Of a stretch of 64,000 bases of DNA, positions 51,650 to 60,770 are shown piece after piece. The stretch's first letter is position 1. Every line of letters begins with the position of its first letter. Location of the stretch: assembly GCF_000429425.1 (NCBI RefSeq), contig NZ_AUBV01000007.1:62001-126000 (forward strand). The letters are read 5' to 3'. The translations under genes were made by a program, and so were the position numbers. Source of the stretch: Algoriphagus mannitolivorans DSM 15301. GTDB taxonomy: Bacteria > Bacteroidota > Bacteroidia > Cytophagales > Cyclobacteriaceae. The notes under the pieces were generated by a model. The model ran no database searches. It saw only the letters and a list, made by a program, of their open reading frames with translations, and was not told the DNA's origin.

Positions 51650-52552
51650 ATGCTTAAGATTGCCTATTCACCTCTTTATTGCCATCCTTTGCCAGAAGGT
51701 CATCGATTCCCGATGGAAAAATACACCCTCCTCCCAGAGCAGCTTCTGTATGAAGGAACTATTCATCCTGAAAATCTTTTCGAGCCCGAGCCATTGGAAG
51801 AAAAATGGATTGTTAACACTCATTGCTCTGAATATTTCAAGAAGCTAAAAACTCTTTCTTTATCTAAAGCAGAAATTCGGGCAACTGGATTTCCTCTGAG
51901 TTCAGAATTGATTGACAGGGAAATATTAATCATGGGAGGCTCTGTCCAGGCGGGATTATTTGCTTTGGAGCACGGAATAGCATTTAATATTGCTGGAGGA
52001 ACTCATCATGCATTTACGGATAGAGGAGAAGGTTTTTGTTTGTTGAATGACATAGCCATCACCAGTAATTATCTCCTAAATAACAACCTCTCCAATAGAG
52101 TATTGGTGGTGGACCTGGACGTTCATCAAGGCAACGGAACAGCCGAAATTTTTCAAAATGATCCAAGAGTCTTCACCTTTAGTATGCACGGTGCCAAAAA
52201 CTATCCACATCGAAAAGAGAAATCCGACCTGGATATTGAGCTACCGGATGGATGTGGGGATGAATTTTACCTTTATTCTTTGGAAAATAGCCTGATAGAA
52301 GTTTTGAAAAGGTTTGAACCTGACTTTATTATCTATCAATCCGGAGTTGACCCCTTGAAATCCGACAAACTAGGCCGTCTGGGTTTGAGTATGGAAGGGA
52401 TTCATCTCAGAGATAAAATGGTTTTGTCTTTAGCCAAACAACAAAATGTACCTGTTATGGGCTGTATGGGAGGAGGTTATTCTCCTCGTATTAAAGATGT
52501 GATTGATGCACATGCTCAGGTATATCGCTTAGCACAAGAAATGTATTTTTAA
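51650..52552 (+). CDS. histone deacetylase family (AcuC/acetylpolyamine amidohydrolase-like) protein
   Basis: 300 residues, zinc amidohydrolase of the arginase/deacetylase fold. GGTHHAFTDRGEGFC has the tandem His pair, VVDLDVHQGNGTAEIF gives Asp and His zinc ligands, YQSGVDPLKSDKLGRLGLS the third Asp, and GGGYS the catalytic Tyr. It lacks a signal peptide. Bacterial members deacetylate acetyl-lysine, acetoin-related proteins or acetylpolyamines. Its ATG begins right after a terminator, and no promoter is visible in between. A deoxyhypusine-synthase-like gene lies 0.8 kb downstream, hinting at polyamine metabolism. Confidence 0.88.
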   Translation: MLKIAYSPLYCHPLPEGHRFPMEKYTLLPEQLLYEGTIHPENLFEPEPLEEKWIVNTHCSEYFKKLKTLSLSKAEIRATGFPLSSELIDREILIMGGSVQAGLFALEHGIAFNIAGGTHHAFTDRGEGFCLLNDIAITSNYLLNNNLSNRVLVVDLDVHQGNGTAEIFQNDPRVFTFSMHGAKNYPHRKEKSDLDIELPDGCGDEFYLYSLENSLIEVLKRFEPDFIIYQSGVDPLKSDKLGRLGLSMEGIHLRDKMVLSLAKQQNVPVMGCMGGGYSPRIKDVIDAHAQVYRLAQEMYF

Positions 52553-52591
52553 GCATTAACCATATTTAACGGCAGGAGAAAGTATCCCTCC

Positions 52592-52620
52592 TTGGAAAAT
52601 CAATACTTTCTATATATTTG
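52592..52620 (+). promoter_or_regulatory. promoter of the Skp-like lipoprotein gene
   Basis: TTG (52592-52594), 18 bases, TATATTTG (52613-52620), full -7 match. Transcription would start near 52625, about 23 bases before the GTG at 52648. Confidence 0.6.
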
Positions 52621-52647
52621 CGCCCTGTCAACCATAACGATTAAAAA

Positions 52648-53277
52648 GTGAAAAAAGGATTACTATTCGTCGGAATGCTGGGATTAGCTTCTGTATTCTT
52701 CTATTCTTGTGACCAAAAGACCTCCACAGAATCCACCACTTCAGCTGAATCAGGTGAGGGAATGTCTGCGGCAGATATGAAAGTGGCTTATGTTTACACA
52801 GATTCAGTGATCAACAAGTATGATTTCTTTAAGAAGAAGTCAGAAGAAATTACCGATAAGGGAAAAAGATTTGAAGGTGACCTTCAGTCGAGAGCCAGAG
52901 GCTTTGAGCAGGAAGTAGCTACTTTTCAGCAAACCGGAGGAAATATGACTCCAAACCAGCAGAGAGCAAAGCAAGAGGAATTGATGCAAAAGGAGCAAAA
53001 CCTGATGACCTACAGAAATAACCTCATGCAGGAACTTTCTGCAGACGAGACCTCACTTTACAATGACGTTTATGAGCAAGTGCAGACATATTTGAAAGAA
53101 TATGCTCAAGAGAACGGAATTGATCTGATATTGAGCTACACTCGTGGCGGTGCCATCTGGTATGCTACTGATGCTATCGATGTGACTCAATCAGTAGTGG
53201 AAGGATTGAACAAGAAATACAATGCGAATCCATCTGCTGTCAAACCAGCAGCTGCTGATTCTACCGCAAAAAAATAA
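52648..53277 (+). CDS. OmpH/Skp-family protein, predicted lipoprotein
   Basis: 209 residues starting at GTG (MKKGLLFVGMLGLASVFFYS). The hydrophobic leader ends with a lipobox at Cys21 (FFYSC). The mature part has MKVAYVYTDSVINKYDFFK followed by a long charged coiled coil and ENGIDLILSYTRGGAIWYA, the Skp pattern in which the trimer's tentacles cup unfolded outer-membrane proteins. Typical Skp is soluble; this one looks anchored. A Ser/Thr-rich spacer (residues ~24-40) follows the Cys. It has its own promoter and a terminator. Confidence 0.87.
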   Translation: MKKGLLFVGMLGLASVFFYSCDQKTSTESTTSAESGEGMSAADMKVAYVYTDSVINKYDFFKKKSEEITDKGKRFEGDLQSRARGFEQEVATFQQTGGNMTPNQQRAKQEELMQKEQNLMTYRNNLMQELSADETSLYNDVYEQVQTYLKEYAQENGIDLILSYTRGGAIWYATDAIDVTQSVVEGLNKKYNANPSAVKPAAADSTAKK

Positions 53278-53298
53278 TTTCAAGAAGTTTCAGCTTCT

Positions 53299-53326
53299 AA
53301 AAACCCGGATTTTTCCGGGTTTTTTT
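53299..53326 (+). terminator. hairpin terminator of the Skp-like gene
   Basis: AAACCCGGA / TCCGGGTTT stem (53301-53309 and 53314-53322) with a TTTT loop and further T run. Confidence 0.9.
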
Positions 53327-53343
53327 ATGGCTGAATTTTTGGG

Positions 53344-53351
53344 TAATTTTG
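53344..53351 (+). promoter_or_regulatory. -7 promoter element of the DHS-like gene
   Basis: TAATTTTG, full TAnnTTTG match, 25 bases before the ATG at 53377. No clear -33 TTTG at the right distance. Confidence 0.45.
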
Positions 53352-53376
53352 CCGCTCTATAGAAAACTCATAAATC

Positions 53377-54348
53377 ATGAAAATCACCGAATTTTTAAAA
53401 CACAACTACCGCCATTTCAATGCAGCTGCGCTTATTGATGCGGCAGAAGGTTATAAAACTCACCTTAATGAAGGTGGAAAAATGATGGTTACACTTGCTG
53501 GAGCCATGTCCACTGCTGAATTGGGAATTTCCTTGGCTGAAATGATCCGTCAGGATAAAGTGCAAATCATCTCTTGCACCGGCGCAAACTTGGAAGAAGA
53601 TGTGTTTAACCTAGTAGCACATGATTATTATGAAAGGGTACCAAATTACCGTGAACTTTCTCCAGAGCAGGAGCAAGACTTATTGAATCGCCACATGAAC
53701 AGGGTGACAGACACCTGTATTCCAGAAATGGAAGCCATGCGTAGGATTGAAGATGTGATTTTGGAAGAATGGACCAAAGCTGATCAGGCAGGAGAAAGCT
53801 ATTTCCCTCACGAGTTTTTCTATAAAATCCTTCTTTCTGGAAAATTGGAAAAGTCTTACCAAATCGATCCAAAAAACAGCTGGTTGCTTGAAGCGGCTAA
53901 GAAAAACCTTCCGATCATTGTTCCAGGATGGGAAGATTCTACATTAGGAAATATGTATGCGGGTCACGTGATTTCCGGTGATGTGAAAAATGTACATACG
54001 GTAAGAAGCGGAATTGAGTACATGATGTTCCTGGCAGAGTGGTACACTACCAATGCTACTGAAGAAAGTAAAGTTGGATTTTTCCAAATTGGCGGGGGAA
54101 TTGCAGGAGACTTCCCTATCTGTGTGGTTCCGATGTTGCATCAGGATTTGCAAAGAAGTAATGTGCCTCTTTGGGGTTATTTCTGTCAGATTTCAGATTC
54201 TACTACCTCCTATGGGTCTTATTCTGGGGCTGTGCCAAACGAAAAGATCACTTGGGGTAAGCTAGGATTGGAAACACCCAAGTACATTATTGAATCAGAT
54301 GCAACGATCGTAGCTCCATTGGTATTTGCCATTGTGCTGGATCAATAA
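53377..54348 (+). CDS. deoxyhypusine synthase family protein
   Basis: 323 residues, deoxyhypusine-synthase fold with NAD binding (MMVTLAGAMSTAELG, IISCTGANLEEDVFN, GGGIAGDFPICVVPM). The catalytic-lysine motif WGK is present (Lys295), and PNEKITWGKLGLE aligns with the eukaryotic active site. Deoxyhypusine synthase modifies eIF5A with spermidine in eukaryotes and archaea; bacteria have no eIF5A, so family members here are thought to make other polyamine products such as homospermidine. Co-transcribed with the following OmpA gene (2-base gap). Confidence 0.87.
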   Translation: MKITEFLKHNYRHFNAAALIDAAEGYKTHLNEGGKMMVTLAGAMSTAELGISLAEMIRQDKVQIISCTGANLEEDVFNLVAHDYYERVPNYRELSPEQEQDLLNRHMNRVTDTCIPEMEAMRRIEDVILEEWTKADQAGESYFPHEFFYKILLSGKLEKSYQIDPKNSWLLEAAKKNLPIIVPGWEDSTLGNMYAGHVISGDVKNVHTVRSGIEYMMFLAEWYTTNATEESKVGFFQIGGGIAGDFPICVVPMLHQDLQRSNVPLWGYFCQISDSTTSYGSYSGAVPNEKITWGKLGLETPKYIIESDATIVAPLVFAIVLDQ

Positions 54349-54350
54349 TT

Positions 54351-55967
54351 ATGAAAAACTTTAAATCAGTTTATCTCAAAGCAAGCAGCCTGGTGTTGCT
54401 TGCTTTTTGTTTGTCAACCCTATTGTCTGCTCAGGAAATCAAGTCTCTTTCCGGAGCCAACTCCCCAAATGATGATATCAATCCTGTCTGGATTGGAAAC
54501 AACATCCTGTTATTTACCCGAGCTTTTCATCCCAAAAATCTGGGAGGAGAAAAGGACCCGGGAGATATTTGGATGACTCGGAAAAACGCTTCGGGCGAAT
54601 GGGAAACCGCAGTCCACCGACCTGATCTGAGCAGTACAGGATTTGACTTAGCTTTAGGTTTGGAGGATATTCTTACGCTTCTAGTGATTCGTCAGGAGTC
54701 TGGAAATGTCACTTTGCATCAATATTCCAAGTTTGGCCAAGACTGGAATTATCTGAGGAAAGTGAATTTTCCTGCGGTCCAAACGAAGCAAGGCGCTGTG
54801 AGCGGAAGGGTGGTAGAAGGAGGTAAGCAAATCTTGATCTCTGCTGTTCTCGAAGGTGGGTATGGCAATGAAGATATTTACATTTCTGAAAAAACAGGAC
54901 CCACAGAATGGTCTTCCTTGACATCATTAGGTCCTGCAATCAATGGGAAGGCTCAGGACATGGGGCCATTTTTCAATCCTAAAAAGCAGGAATTGCTTTT
55001 CTCGAGCAATTCTCATCCTGAGGCCACAGGAAAAGATATTCTGATTGCAAAAAAAATCGGGGAATCTTGGCAAGATTGGAGCGTTCCGGTAAAATGGTCT
55101 CAAATCAGCACCAGAGGTTCCGAGGGTTCGGTTACACTTATTGAAGACAAAGAGGTCGTTTGGACAAGTACTCAAAACAGTGATGGATTCGCTGATTTGA
55201 TGACTTTTGCGACTCCTGTACCTTTGGTTTTTCCTGAGAAATTTGAAGTTCCAAAAAATGAAGCTCCTGTGAAGTCAGAAGCAAAGGCACCTACTGCTCC
55301 CAAAACAGTGGCTCCATCCAAGTTTCCTGAGTCAATTCCACAAATGGAAAATAGATTGATTATCGTCCAAGAGGAAAAAGAATCCCCACTTGCCTGGTAT
55401 GTAATCGACGGGAAAACCAAAATCAAGCTTGATTTCACACTTCAGGGAATCAAAGGTGATTTAACAGAATCTCTTAATGGAGTTCTTCTTTTATCAGAAT
55501 TGAACACCAAAGGATTCACTCAGATCAAAGTGAATTCTGCGGGTTATTTCCCAAAATTGGTACAAGTTTCTTCATTGGATAATAAAACCTCAAATTTGGT
55601 TCAAATGACCAAAGCTGAATCCGGAAACGTGGTGCTTTTGGATAATGTGAATTTCAAAAGAGGAACTTCCGAACTTGAAAAAGACCAGACCGAAAAAGTA
55701 TTGGCTGATTTGGCAGAATTTTTAAAAGAAAATCCCTCTTTGAAAATTAGAATCAACGGACATACGGATAATGTCGGTGATCCGGGGCTCAATAAGCAGC
55801 TTTCTTTGGAAAGAGCAGGAAGTGTACGGGATTATTTGGTGTCTAAGGGAGTAGAATTTGAGCGGGTAAGAATTTCGGGTTGGGGTGGTACCCGACCTAT
55901 AGCTTCCAATGTTACTGAGGCTGGAAGAGCCAAAAACCGAAGGGTTGAGTTGGTGGTAGAAAATTAA
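54351..55967 (+). CDS. OmpA family protein with PD40-like repeats
   Basis: 538 residues. Signal peptide (cleavage near LLSAQ). The N-terminal ~280 residues contain beta-propeller-like blades (SPNDDINPVWIGNNILLFTR, GPFFNPKKQELLFSSNSHPE). A Pro/Lys/Ala linker (~285-330) follows, and the C-terminal ~110 residues form an OmpA domain (NVNFKRGTSELE, then INGHTDNVGDPGLNKQLSLE and RAKNRRVELVVEN) that binds peptidoglycan. It therefore links the outer membrane or periplasm to the wall. Its start is 2 bases after the DHS-like stop, and a strong two-way terminator ends the unit. Confidence 0.88.
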   Translation: MKNFKSVYLKASSLVLLAFCLSTLLSAQEIKSLSGANSPNDDINPVWIGNNILLFTRAFHPKNLGGEKDPGDIWMTRKNASGEWETAVHRPDLSSTGFDLALGLEDILTLLVIRQESGNVTLHQYSKFGQDWNYLRKVNFPAVQTKQGAVSGRVVEGGKQILISAVLEGGYGNEDIYISEKTGPTEWSSLTSLGPAINGKAQDMGPFFNPKKQELLFSSNSHPEATGKDILIAKKIGESWQDWSVPVKWSQISTRGSEGSVTLIEDKEVVWTSTQNSDGFADLMTFATPVPLVFPEKFEVPKNEAPVKSEAKAPTAPKTVAPSKFPESIPQMENRLIIVQEEKESPLAWYVIDGKTKIKLDFTLQGIKGDLTESLNGVLLLSELNTKGFTQIKVNSAGYFPKLVQVSSLDNKTSNLVQMTKAESGNVVLLDNVNFKRGTSELEKDQTEKVLADLAEFLKENPSLKIRINGHTDNVGDPGLNKQLSLERAGSVRDYLVSKGVEFERVRISGWGGTRPIASNVTEAGRAKNRRVELVVEN

Positions 55968-56003
55968 AAAAAGGGCTTCCGAAATATGCGGAAGCCCTTT
56001 TTT
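55966..56003. terminator. bidirectional hairpin terminator
   Basis: Eleven-base stem AAGGGCTTCCG / CGGAAGCCCTT (55971-55981 and 55989-55999) with flanking A and T runs, between the convergent OmpA and Gfo/Idh genes. Confidence 0.93.
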
Positions 56004-56013
56004 GCTTTTGGGA

Positions 56014-57474
56014 TTAAAGCGAATATCCTTCTCGGTAATTTCTTTTTACAAACTGGTTAGCCGGATCAAAATTGGTGATTTTCATATTTGGCCCATCCCA
56101 TAGCAGCTTAATTCCTCTTCCCGGATAATCGAATTGGTTGTCAGCTCCTGCTCTCGGGATTCTATAATCATAACTTCTGATAGCCAAATTCCCCATCAAT
56201 ACAGATTCGGTCAAAGGTCCTGCTACAGAGAATGGAGAGCTGAGTTTTTTATATTCCTCAGATCCATATCCTGCAATACATGCTTCTACCCAATTATTGT
56301 AATGTCCTCCAGATCCACCTGGCACTCGATATTCAGTTTGAGGAACCGACACTTCCTTGGTACGGGATGTCGGCAGCAAAAGTGGGTTTGCTCCGTAAGT
56401 AGAGCACATCATTTTTCCTTTAGTGCCTTCGATGATTACCCCATTTCCACCATCACCCATCATTTCATTTGGTCCGAGTTCTTCCGGACGGGTAGGCTGA
56501 ATGCCTCCATCCATCCAATGAAACTCTAGCTCCTCTTTACCTGGCCGATCAAATCTTAAAGTGATATGAGAGGAGGGAGGGCAGCTTTCCGGGAAATAAC
56601 CTCTTTGAAACTCCCCAACATATACAGATCCTACAGAGCATTCAGCTGATTTGGGATAGCCCAAGCCCAATACTCTAAATGGAGGTTCCATAATGTGGCA
56701 GGCCATATCTCCTAAAGCCCCTGTGCCATAGTCCCACCAACCTCTCCAGTTGAAAGGAACCAGATTTCCGACATAATCCTTGTAAGGAGCAGTTCCCAGC
56801 CAAAGATCCCAATCCAAATCTGCTGGAGGTGTTTGTGGAGTCGTTGGCCACTGAATTCCCTGAGGCCATACCGGTCGATTGGTCCAGCTCCATACTTTGG
56901 TAGCCTCACCGATTAGTCCGGCATTGTACCATTCTACCATTTGACGAACCCCATCTCCGGAAGAACCTTGGTTCCCCATCTGGGTAACCACTTTGTATTT
57001 TTCCGCAGCTTCGGTGAGCATTCTAGCCTCAAAGATGTCATGACTCATGGGTTTTTGTACGTAAACGTGTTTTCCCATTTTCATTGCCATCATGGCTTGG
57101 ACTGCATGCATGTGATCTGGAGTGGATACAGAGACTGCATCGATGTTTTTCTCCTCCTTTTCGAGCATGACCCTGTAATCCTTGTAGTATGCAGCTTTAG
57201 GATGGGCTTCTCTGCTTTGCTTTGCCCGAGTATCGTCCACATCACAAAGAGCGATCATGTCCACTTTTCCGGAACTGAAAATACCTCTGACATCTCCTCC
57301 TCCCATTCCTCCAACTCCTATACTTGCCACTCTAAGTCGATCGCTTGGGGCTACAAATCCTTGCCCCCCAAGAACATGTCTAGGTACTATAAAAAAACCT
57401 GCCGCAGCCAAGGATGAACTCTTTATAAAATCCCTTCTCGAGGCTTGGGCTGGTTTTGAATTCTTTTTCTTCAT
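56014..57474 (-). CDS. Gfo/Idh/MocA family oxidoreductase, Tat-exported
   Basis: 486 residues. A twin-arginine leader (SRRDFIKSSSLAAAGFFIV) is seen after a basic start. The Rossmann turn SIGVGGMGGGDVRG and the lysine motif YVQKPMSHDIFEA (family EKP) are present, as is STPDHMHAVQAM. The C-terminal part (GMGNQGSSGDGVRQM, WTNRPVWPQG) is that of the secreted Bacteroidota group that carries out sugar or glycoside oxidation. It is paralogous to the gene at 481. Divergent from the GH20 hexosaminidase; the nearby genes suggest glycan processing, though the substrate is not visible. Confidence 0.9.
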   Translation of the reverse strand: MKKKNSKPAQASRRDFIKSSSLAAAGFFIVPRHVLGGQGFVAPSDRLRVASIGVGGMGGGDVRGIFSSGKVDMIALCDVDDTRAKQSREAHPKAAYYKDYRVMLEKEEKNIDAVSVSTPDHMHAVQAMMAMKMGKHVYVQKPMSHDIFEARMLTEAAEKYKVVTQMGNQGSSGDGVRQMVEWYNAGLIGEATKVWSWTNRPVWPQGIQWPTTPQTPPADLDWDLWLGTAPYKDYVGNLVPFNWRGWWDYGTGALGDMACHIMEPPFRVLGLGYPKSAECSVGSVYVGEFQRGYFPESCPPSSHITLRFDRPGKEELEFHWMDGGIQPTRPEELGPNEMMGDGGNGVIIEGTKGKMMCSTYGANPLLLPTSRTKEVSVPQTEYRVPGGSGGHYNNWVEACIAGYGSEEYKKLSSPFSVAGPLTESVLMGNLAIRSYDYRIPRAGADNQFDYPGRGIKLLWDGPNMKITNFDPANQFVKRNYREGYSL

Positions 57475-57691
57475 GGTTTATTGTTTTTGATTCTGAATGG
57501 TCTTTTAAATTATTAAATGGAACGCTGTTTTCCTTTGTTTTTGGTGATTTGGAAGTAGATAATTTTAGGAAAACTCCCTTCCGAAAATCACTACTTTAAA
57601 TAACTCCTAAATTCTCAATTCTGGTATTTATTTGATTTTTGAAAAATAGATTGTTAAAAATTTCCAGTAAGTTTAAGCAAAATCACGCTTT

Positions 57692-59287
57692 ATGAAAAAA
57701 ATAGCTGGATCTCTTTTGTTGGTGTGTGTACTGGCATTAGGGGCTTGTCAAAAACCGTCCGTCAACCTTTCCGAATCTGGAATCATACCGCTTCCACAAG
57801 AAATCACCAATGCCTCAGGCAGTTTTACATTGACCGAGGCTTCAGGTGTCAAACTCGTAGGTAATAGTGAAAATCTCACCAAAGTAGGGGAGTATCTTGC
57901 AGAAAACCTCCGCAGATCTACTGGTTACCCTATTCCAGTTTCTTTTGATACTGGGAATATTATTCTTGAATTAGGTGAAAATGATGGATCAGAAGCCTAC
58001 GAATTGGAAATCACTGAGGAAACGATTCAAATAAGCTCATCCGGTGAAGCTGGATTGTTCTATGGAATCCAAACTTTACTTCAGCTGTTTCCTGCAGAAA
58101 TCACTTCTGAAAATAAACTTTCTGCTGATTGGGAAATTCCCCAAGGAAAAATTATCGATTCTCCAAGCTATGGATATAGAGGCTCTATGCTTGACGTGGC
58201 CCGTCATTTTATTTCCGTTGAAGATGTAAAGTATTACATTGACCAAATGGCTAAATACAAATTGAACTACCTGCATTTGCATCTGACAGATGATCAAGGC
58301 TGGAGGATAGAAATCAAGTCATGGCCTAAATTGACTGAAATCGGTGGTTCTACCGAAGTAGGCGGAGGGAAGGGTGGATTTTACACCCAAGATGACTATA
58401 AAGAGCTCGTAGCCTATGCCGCAGATAGATTTATCACGATTGTACCCGAGGTCGATATGCCGGGCCACACCAATTCCGCTTTGGCTAGTTATCCGGAGTT
58501 GAATCCGGGAGTGAATTTACCAGATGGGGACTTTACCACTGTTAATAAACAAGAGTTGGATTATGAGATGCCTTTGAAAAACCCTCAGGCCTCTGAATTA
58601 TATACAGGAATAGAAGTGGGATGGAGTACCTTCTCTTCTAGATTAGAATTGACCTATGCTTTTGTGGATAGTGTCGTAAGGGAAATTTCTGAAATTACTC
58701 CCGGACCTTATTTCCATATTGGTGGGGATGAGTCCCACGTGACGCAGAAGGATGACTACATTTATTTCGTAGAGCGAGTTCAGGATATTGTTTCCAAATA
58801 CGGTAAAACCAGCATTGGATGGGATGAAATTGCGACTGCAAAATTACTTCCTGGTAACGTGGCCCAGTTTTGGGCAAAAGAAGAAAACGCCAAATTGGCC
58901 ATAGAACAAGGGAATAAGGTGTTAATGTCACCAGCGGTGAAGGCCTATTTGGATATGCAATATGATAGTACGACGCGGCTAGGACTTCATTGGGCCGCCT
59001 ACATCGAGTTGGATTCTGCCTATCTGTGGGAGCCATCTGAATTTTCGACAGGTATAAAAAAGGAAAACATACTTGGACTTGAGGCGCCACTTTGGACAGA
59101 GACTATTACCAATCGACAGGATATTAATTATATGGTTTTCCCAAGACTTCCTGCCTTAGCAGAAGTTTCTTGGACATCAAAAGAGAAAAGGTCTTGGGAT
59201 GGATTTAGCAAAAGAGTAGCCCAGCATGGCAAACGTTGGGAAATTCAGGGGATTGAGTTCCATAAATCTCCAAAAGTGACTTGGTAA
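57692..59287 (+). CDS. beta-N-acetylhexosaminidase, GH20
   Basis: 531 residues. A lipoprotein signal ends at Cys19 (LGAC). A small beta/alpha GH20b domain precedes the catalytic (beta/alpha)8 barrel. The catalytic Asp-Glu pair is Asp346-Glu347 in HIGGDESH. LHLTDDQGWRIEIKSWPKLT and VPEVDMPGHTNSA are typical GH20 strands, and WAAYIELDSAYLWEP is the substrate-binding wall. The enzyme releases terminal GlcNAc or GalNAc from glycans, here probably anchored at the outer membrane. It has its own terminator, and the upstream 217-base gap holds no gene. Confidence 0.93.
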   Translation: MKKIAGSLLLVCVLALGACQKPSVNLSESGIIPLPQEITNASGSFTLTEASGVKLVGNSENLTKVGEYLAENLRRSTGYPIPVSFDTGNIILELGENDGSEAYELEITEETIQISSSGEAGLFYGIQTLLQLFPAEITSENKLSADWEIPQGKIIDSPSYGYRGSMLDVARHFISVEDVKYYIDQMAKYKLNYLHLHLTDDQGWRIEIKSWPKLTEIGGSTEVGGGKGGFYTQDDYKELVAYAADRFITIVPEVDMPGHTNSALASYPELNPGVNLPDGDFTTVNKQELDYEMPLKNPQASELYTGIEVGWSTFSSRLELTYAFVDSVVREISEITPGPYFHIGGDESHVTQKDDYIYFVERVQDIVSKYGKTSIGWDEIATAKLLPGNVAQFWAKEENAKLAIEQGNKVLMSPAVKAYLDMQYDSTTRLGLHWAAYIELDSAYLWEPSEFSTGIKKENILGLEAPLWTETITNRQDINYMVFPRLPALAEVSWTSKEKRSWDGFSKRVAQHGKRWEIQGIEFHKSPKVTW

Positions 59288-59292
59288 GACTT

Positions 59293-59324
59293 CAAAGCCC
59301 GGAATTAATTTTCGGGCTTTTTTT
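59293..59324 (+). terminator. hairpin terminator of the hexosaminidase gene
   Basis: AAAGCCCG / CGGGCTTT stem (59294-59301 and 59313-59320) followed by T residues, 6 bases after the stop codon. Confidence 0.87.
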
Positions 59325-59411
59325 ATCCGTAAGCTGTAAATTTTTGCTTTTCGACTGGATAGCACCTATTATCGAATTTTATTTCAGAAAAGAATTAGCA
59401 TCACATAAAGC

Positions 59412-60770
59412 ATGGGAGACATTATTGTCAGTTTTAGCAATTGGATTTGGGGAACGCCAATATTGATATTATTACTAGGGGGAGGAAGTTACTTTTTTAT
59501 CCACTCCGGATTTATTCCTTTTCGCAAGATGGGCCATGCCGTACGGCTTTTGAGTGGTAAGTATGATGATGATTTAGCGCCTGGACAAATCACCTCCAAA
59601 CAGGCATTGTTCGCAGCGATTGCTTCTACAGTTGGACTTGGAAACATTTCCGGAGTAGCAATTGCTCTAAATATGGGAGGACCCGGAGCGATCTTTTGGA
59701 TGTGGGTTGCTGCTTTTGTGGGGATGGCGACAAAATTTTACACTTGTTCTCTTGCGATTATGTATCGAGGTCATGATTCGGCCGGAGAGGTTCAGGGTGG
59801 TCCCATGTATGTGATTGATACCGCCATGGGTAAGAAATGGAAGTTCATGTCCTATATTTTTTGTATTGCCGGTGTGATAGGTTTGTTGGCAATCTTTCAG
59901 GCTAATCAGTTGACGGCAGTATTACAAGCGGTAATTCTTGAGCCAGATACCATGGAAGAGACAGTCCGTAATCGATGGATAATAGGTGTTATTCTAATGC
60001 TGATGACCGCTGTGGTGATTCTCGGAGGAATAAAAAGAATTGCAGCAGTAGCCTCTGCTTTAGTGCCGTTTATGGTGGGAATTTACTTTTTTACTGTTTT
60101 GATCATCGTGGTTCAATATTTCGGAGATATACCTGAAATGTTAAAGTTGATCTTTGTAGATGCATTTACTGGTAACGCTGTTATGGGTGGTGCCGTGGGT
60201 TCGGTGATAATTGTCGGAGCAAGAAGAGCTGCTTTTTCCAATGAAGCTGGAATCGGCACCGCGCCGATGGTCCATGGGCAGTCTAAAAATTCAGAACCTA
60301 TTCGCGAGGGGTTAATTGCAATGTTGGGGCCTTTCATTGATACGGTGGTGGTCTGTACGCTGACGGCTTTGGCAATTTTGCTCACGGGTGTTTGGGAGAC
60401 GACCGAAAATGATGGCGTAAAATTGACGCTGTCGGCGTTTGAAATTGGGATACCGGGAATAGGAAAATACCTTTTGATGATCTCTGTTTTGGTATTTGCA
60501 CTTTCTACCATGTTTACTTATTCCTACTACGGGCATAAGTGTATGAATTACCTTTTTGGGGCAGATAAGGCAGATTATTACAATTATTTCTATTTGGCAA
60601 CTATCGTGATGGGAGCAGTTGTTTCTTTGGAGGTTGTGGTTAGTTTGGTAGACGGTATGTACGCGATCATGGCGTTCCCAAATATGATTGCAGCTATTTA
60701 TTTGGCTCCAAAAGTAAAAGCTGCTTCTAAAGATTATTTTGCCAGAATTAAAGAAAGAAACCTCAGATGA
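59412..60770 (+). CDS. alanine/glycine:cation symporter (AGCS) family protein
   Basis: 452 residues with about 10-11 hydrophobic helices. ASTVGLGNISGVAIALNMGGPGAIFWMW and GGPMYVIDTAMGKKWK are AGCS signatures, as is AFSNEAGIGTAPMVHG. The family imports alanine or glycine with sodium or protons. The next gene, glycerate kinase, overlaps the stop by 4 bases (ATGA), so they are translationally coupled. That coupling raises the chance that the substrate feeds glycerate metabolism (for example serine or glycine), which is inference only. Confidence 0.92.
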   Translation: MGDIIVSFSNWIWGTPILILLLGGGSYFFIHSGFIPFRKMGHAVRLLSGKYDDDLAPGQITSKQALFAAIASTVGLGNISGVAIALNMGGPGAIFWMWVAAFVGMATKFYTCSLAIMYRGHDSAGEVQGGPMYVIDTAMGKKWKFMSYIFCIAGVIGLLAIFQANQLTAVLQAVILEPDTMEETVRNRWIIGVILMLMTAVVILGGIKRIAAVASALVPFMVGIYFFTVLIIVVQYFGDIPEMLKLIFVDAFTGNAVMGGAVGSVIIVGARRAAFSNEAGIGTAPMVHGQSKNSEPIREGLIAMLGPFIDTVVVCTLTALAILLTGVWETTENDGVKLTLSAFEIGIPGIGKYLLMISVLVFALSTMFTYSYYGHKCMNYLFGADKADYYNYFYLATIVMGAVVSLEVVVSLVDGMYAIMAFPNMIAAIYLAPKVKAASKDYFARIKERNLR

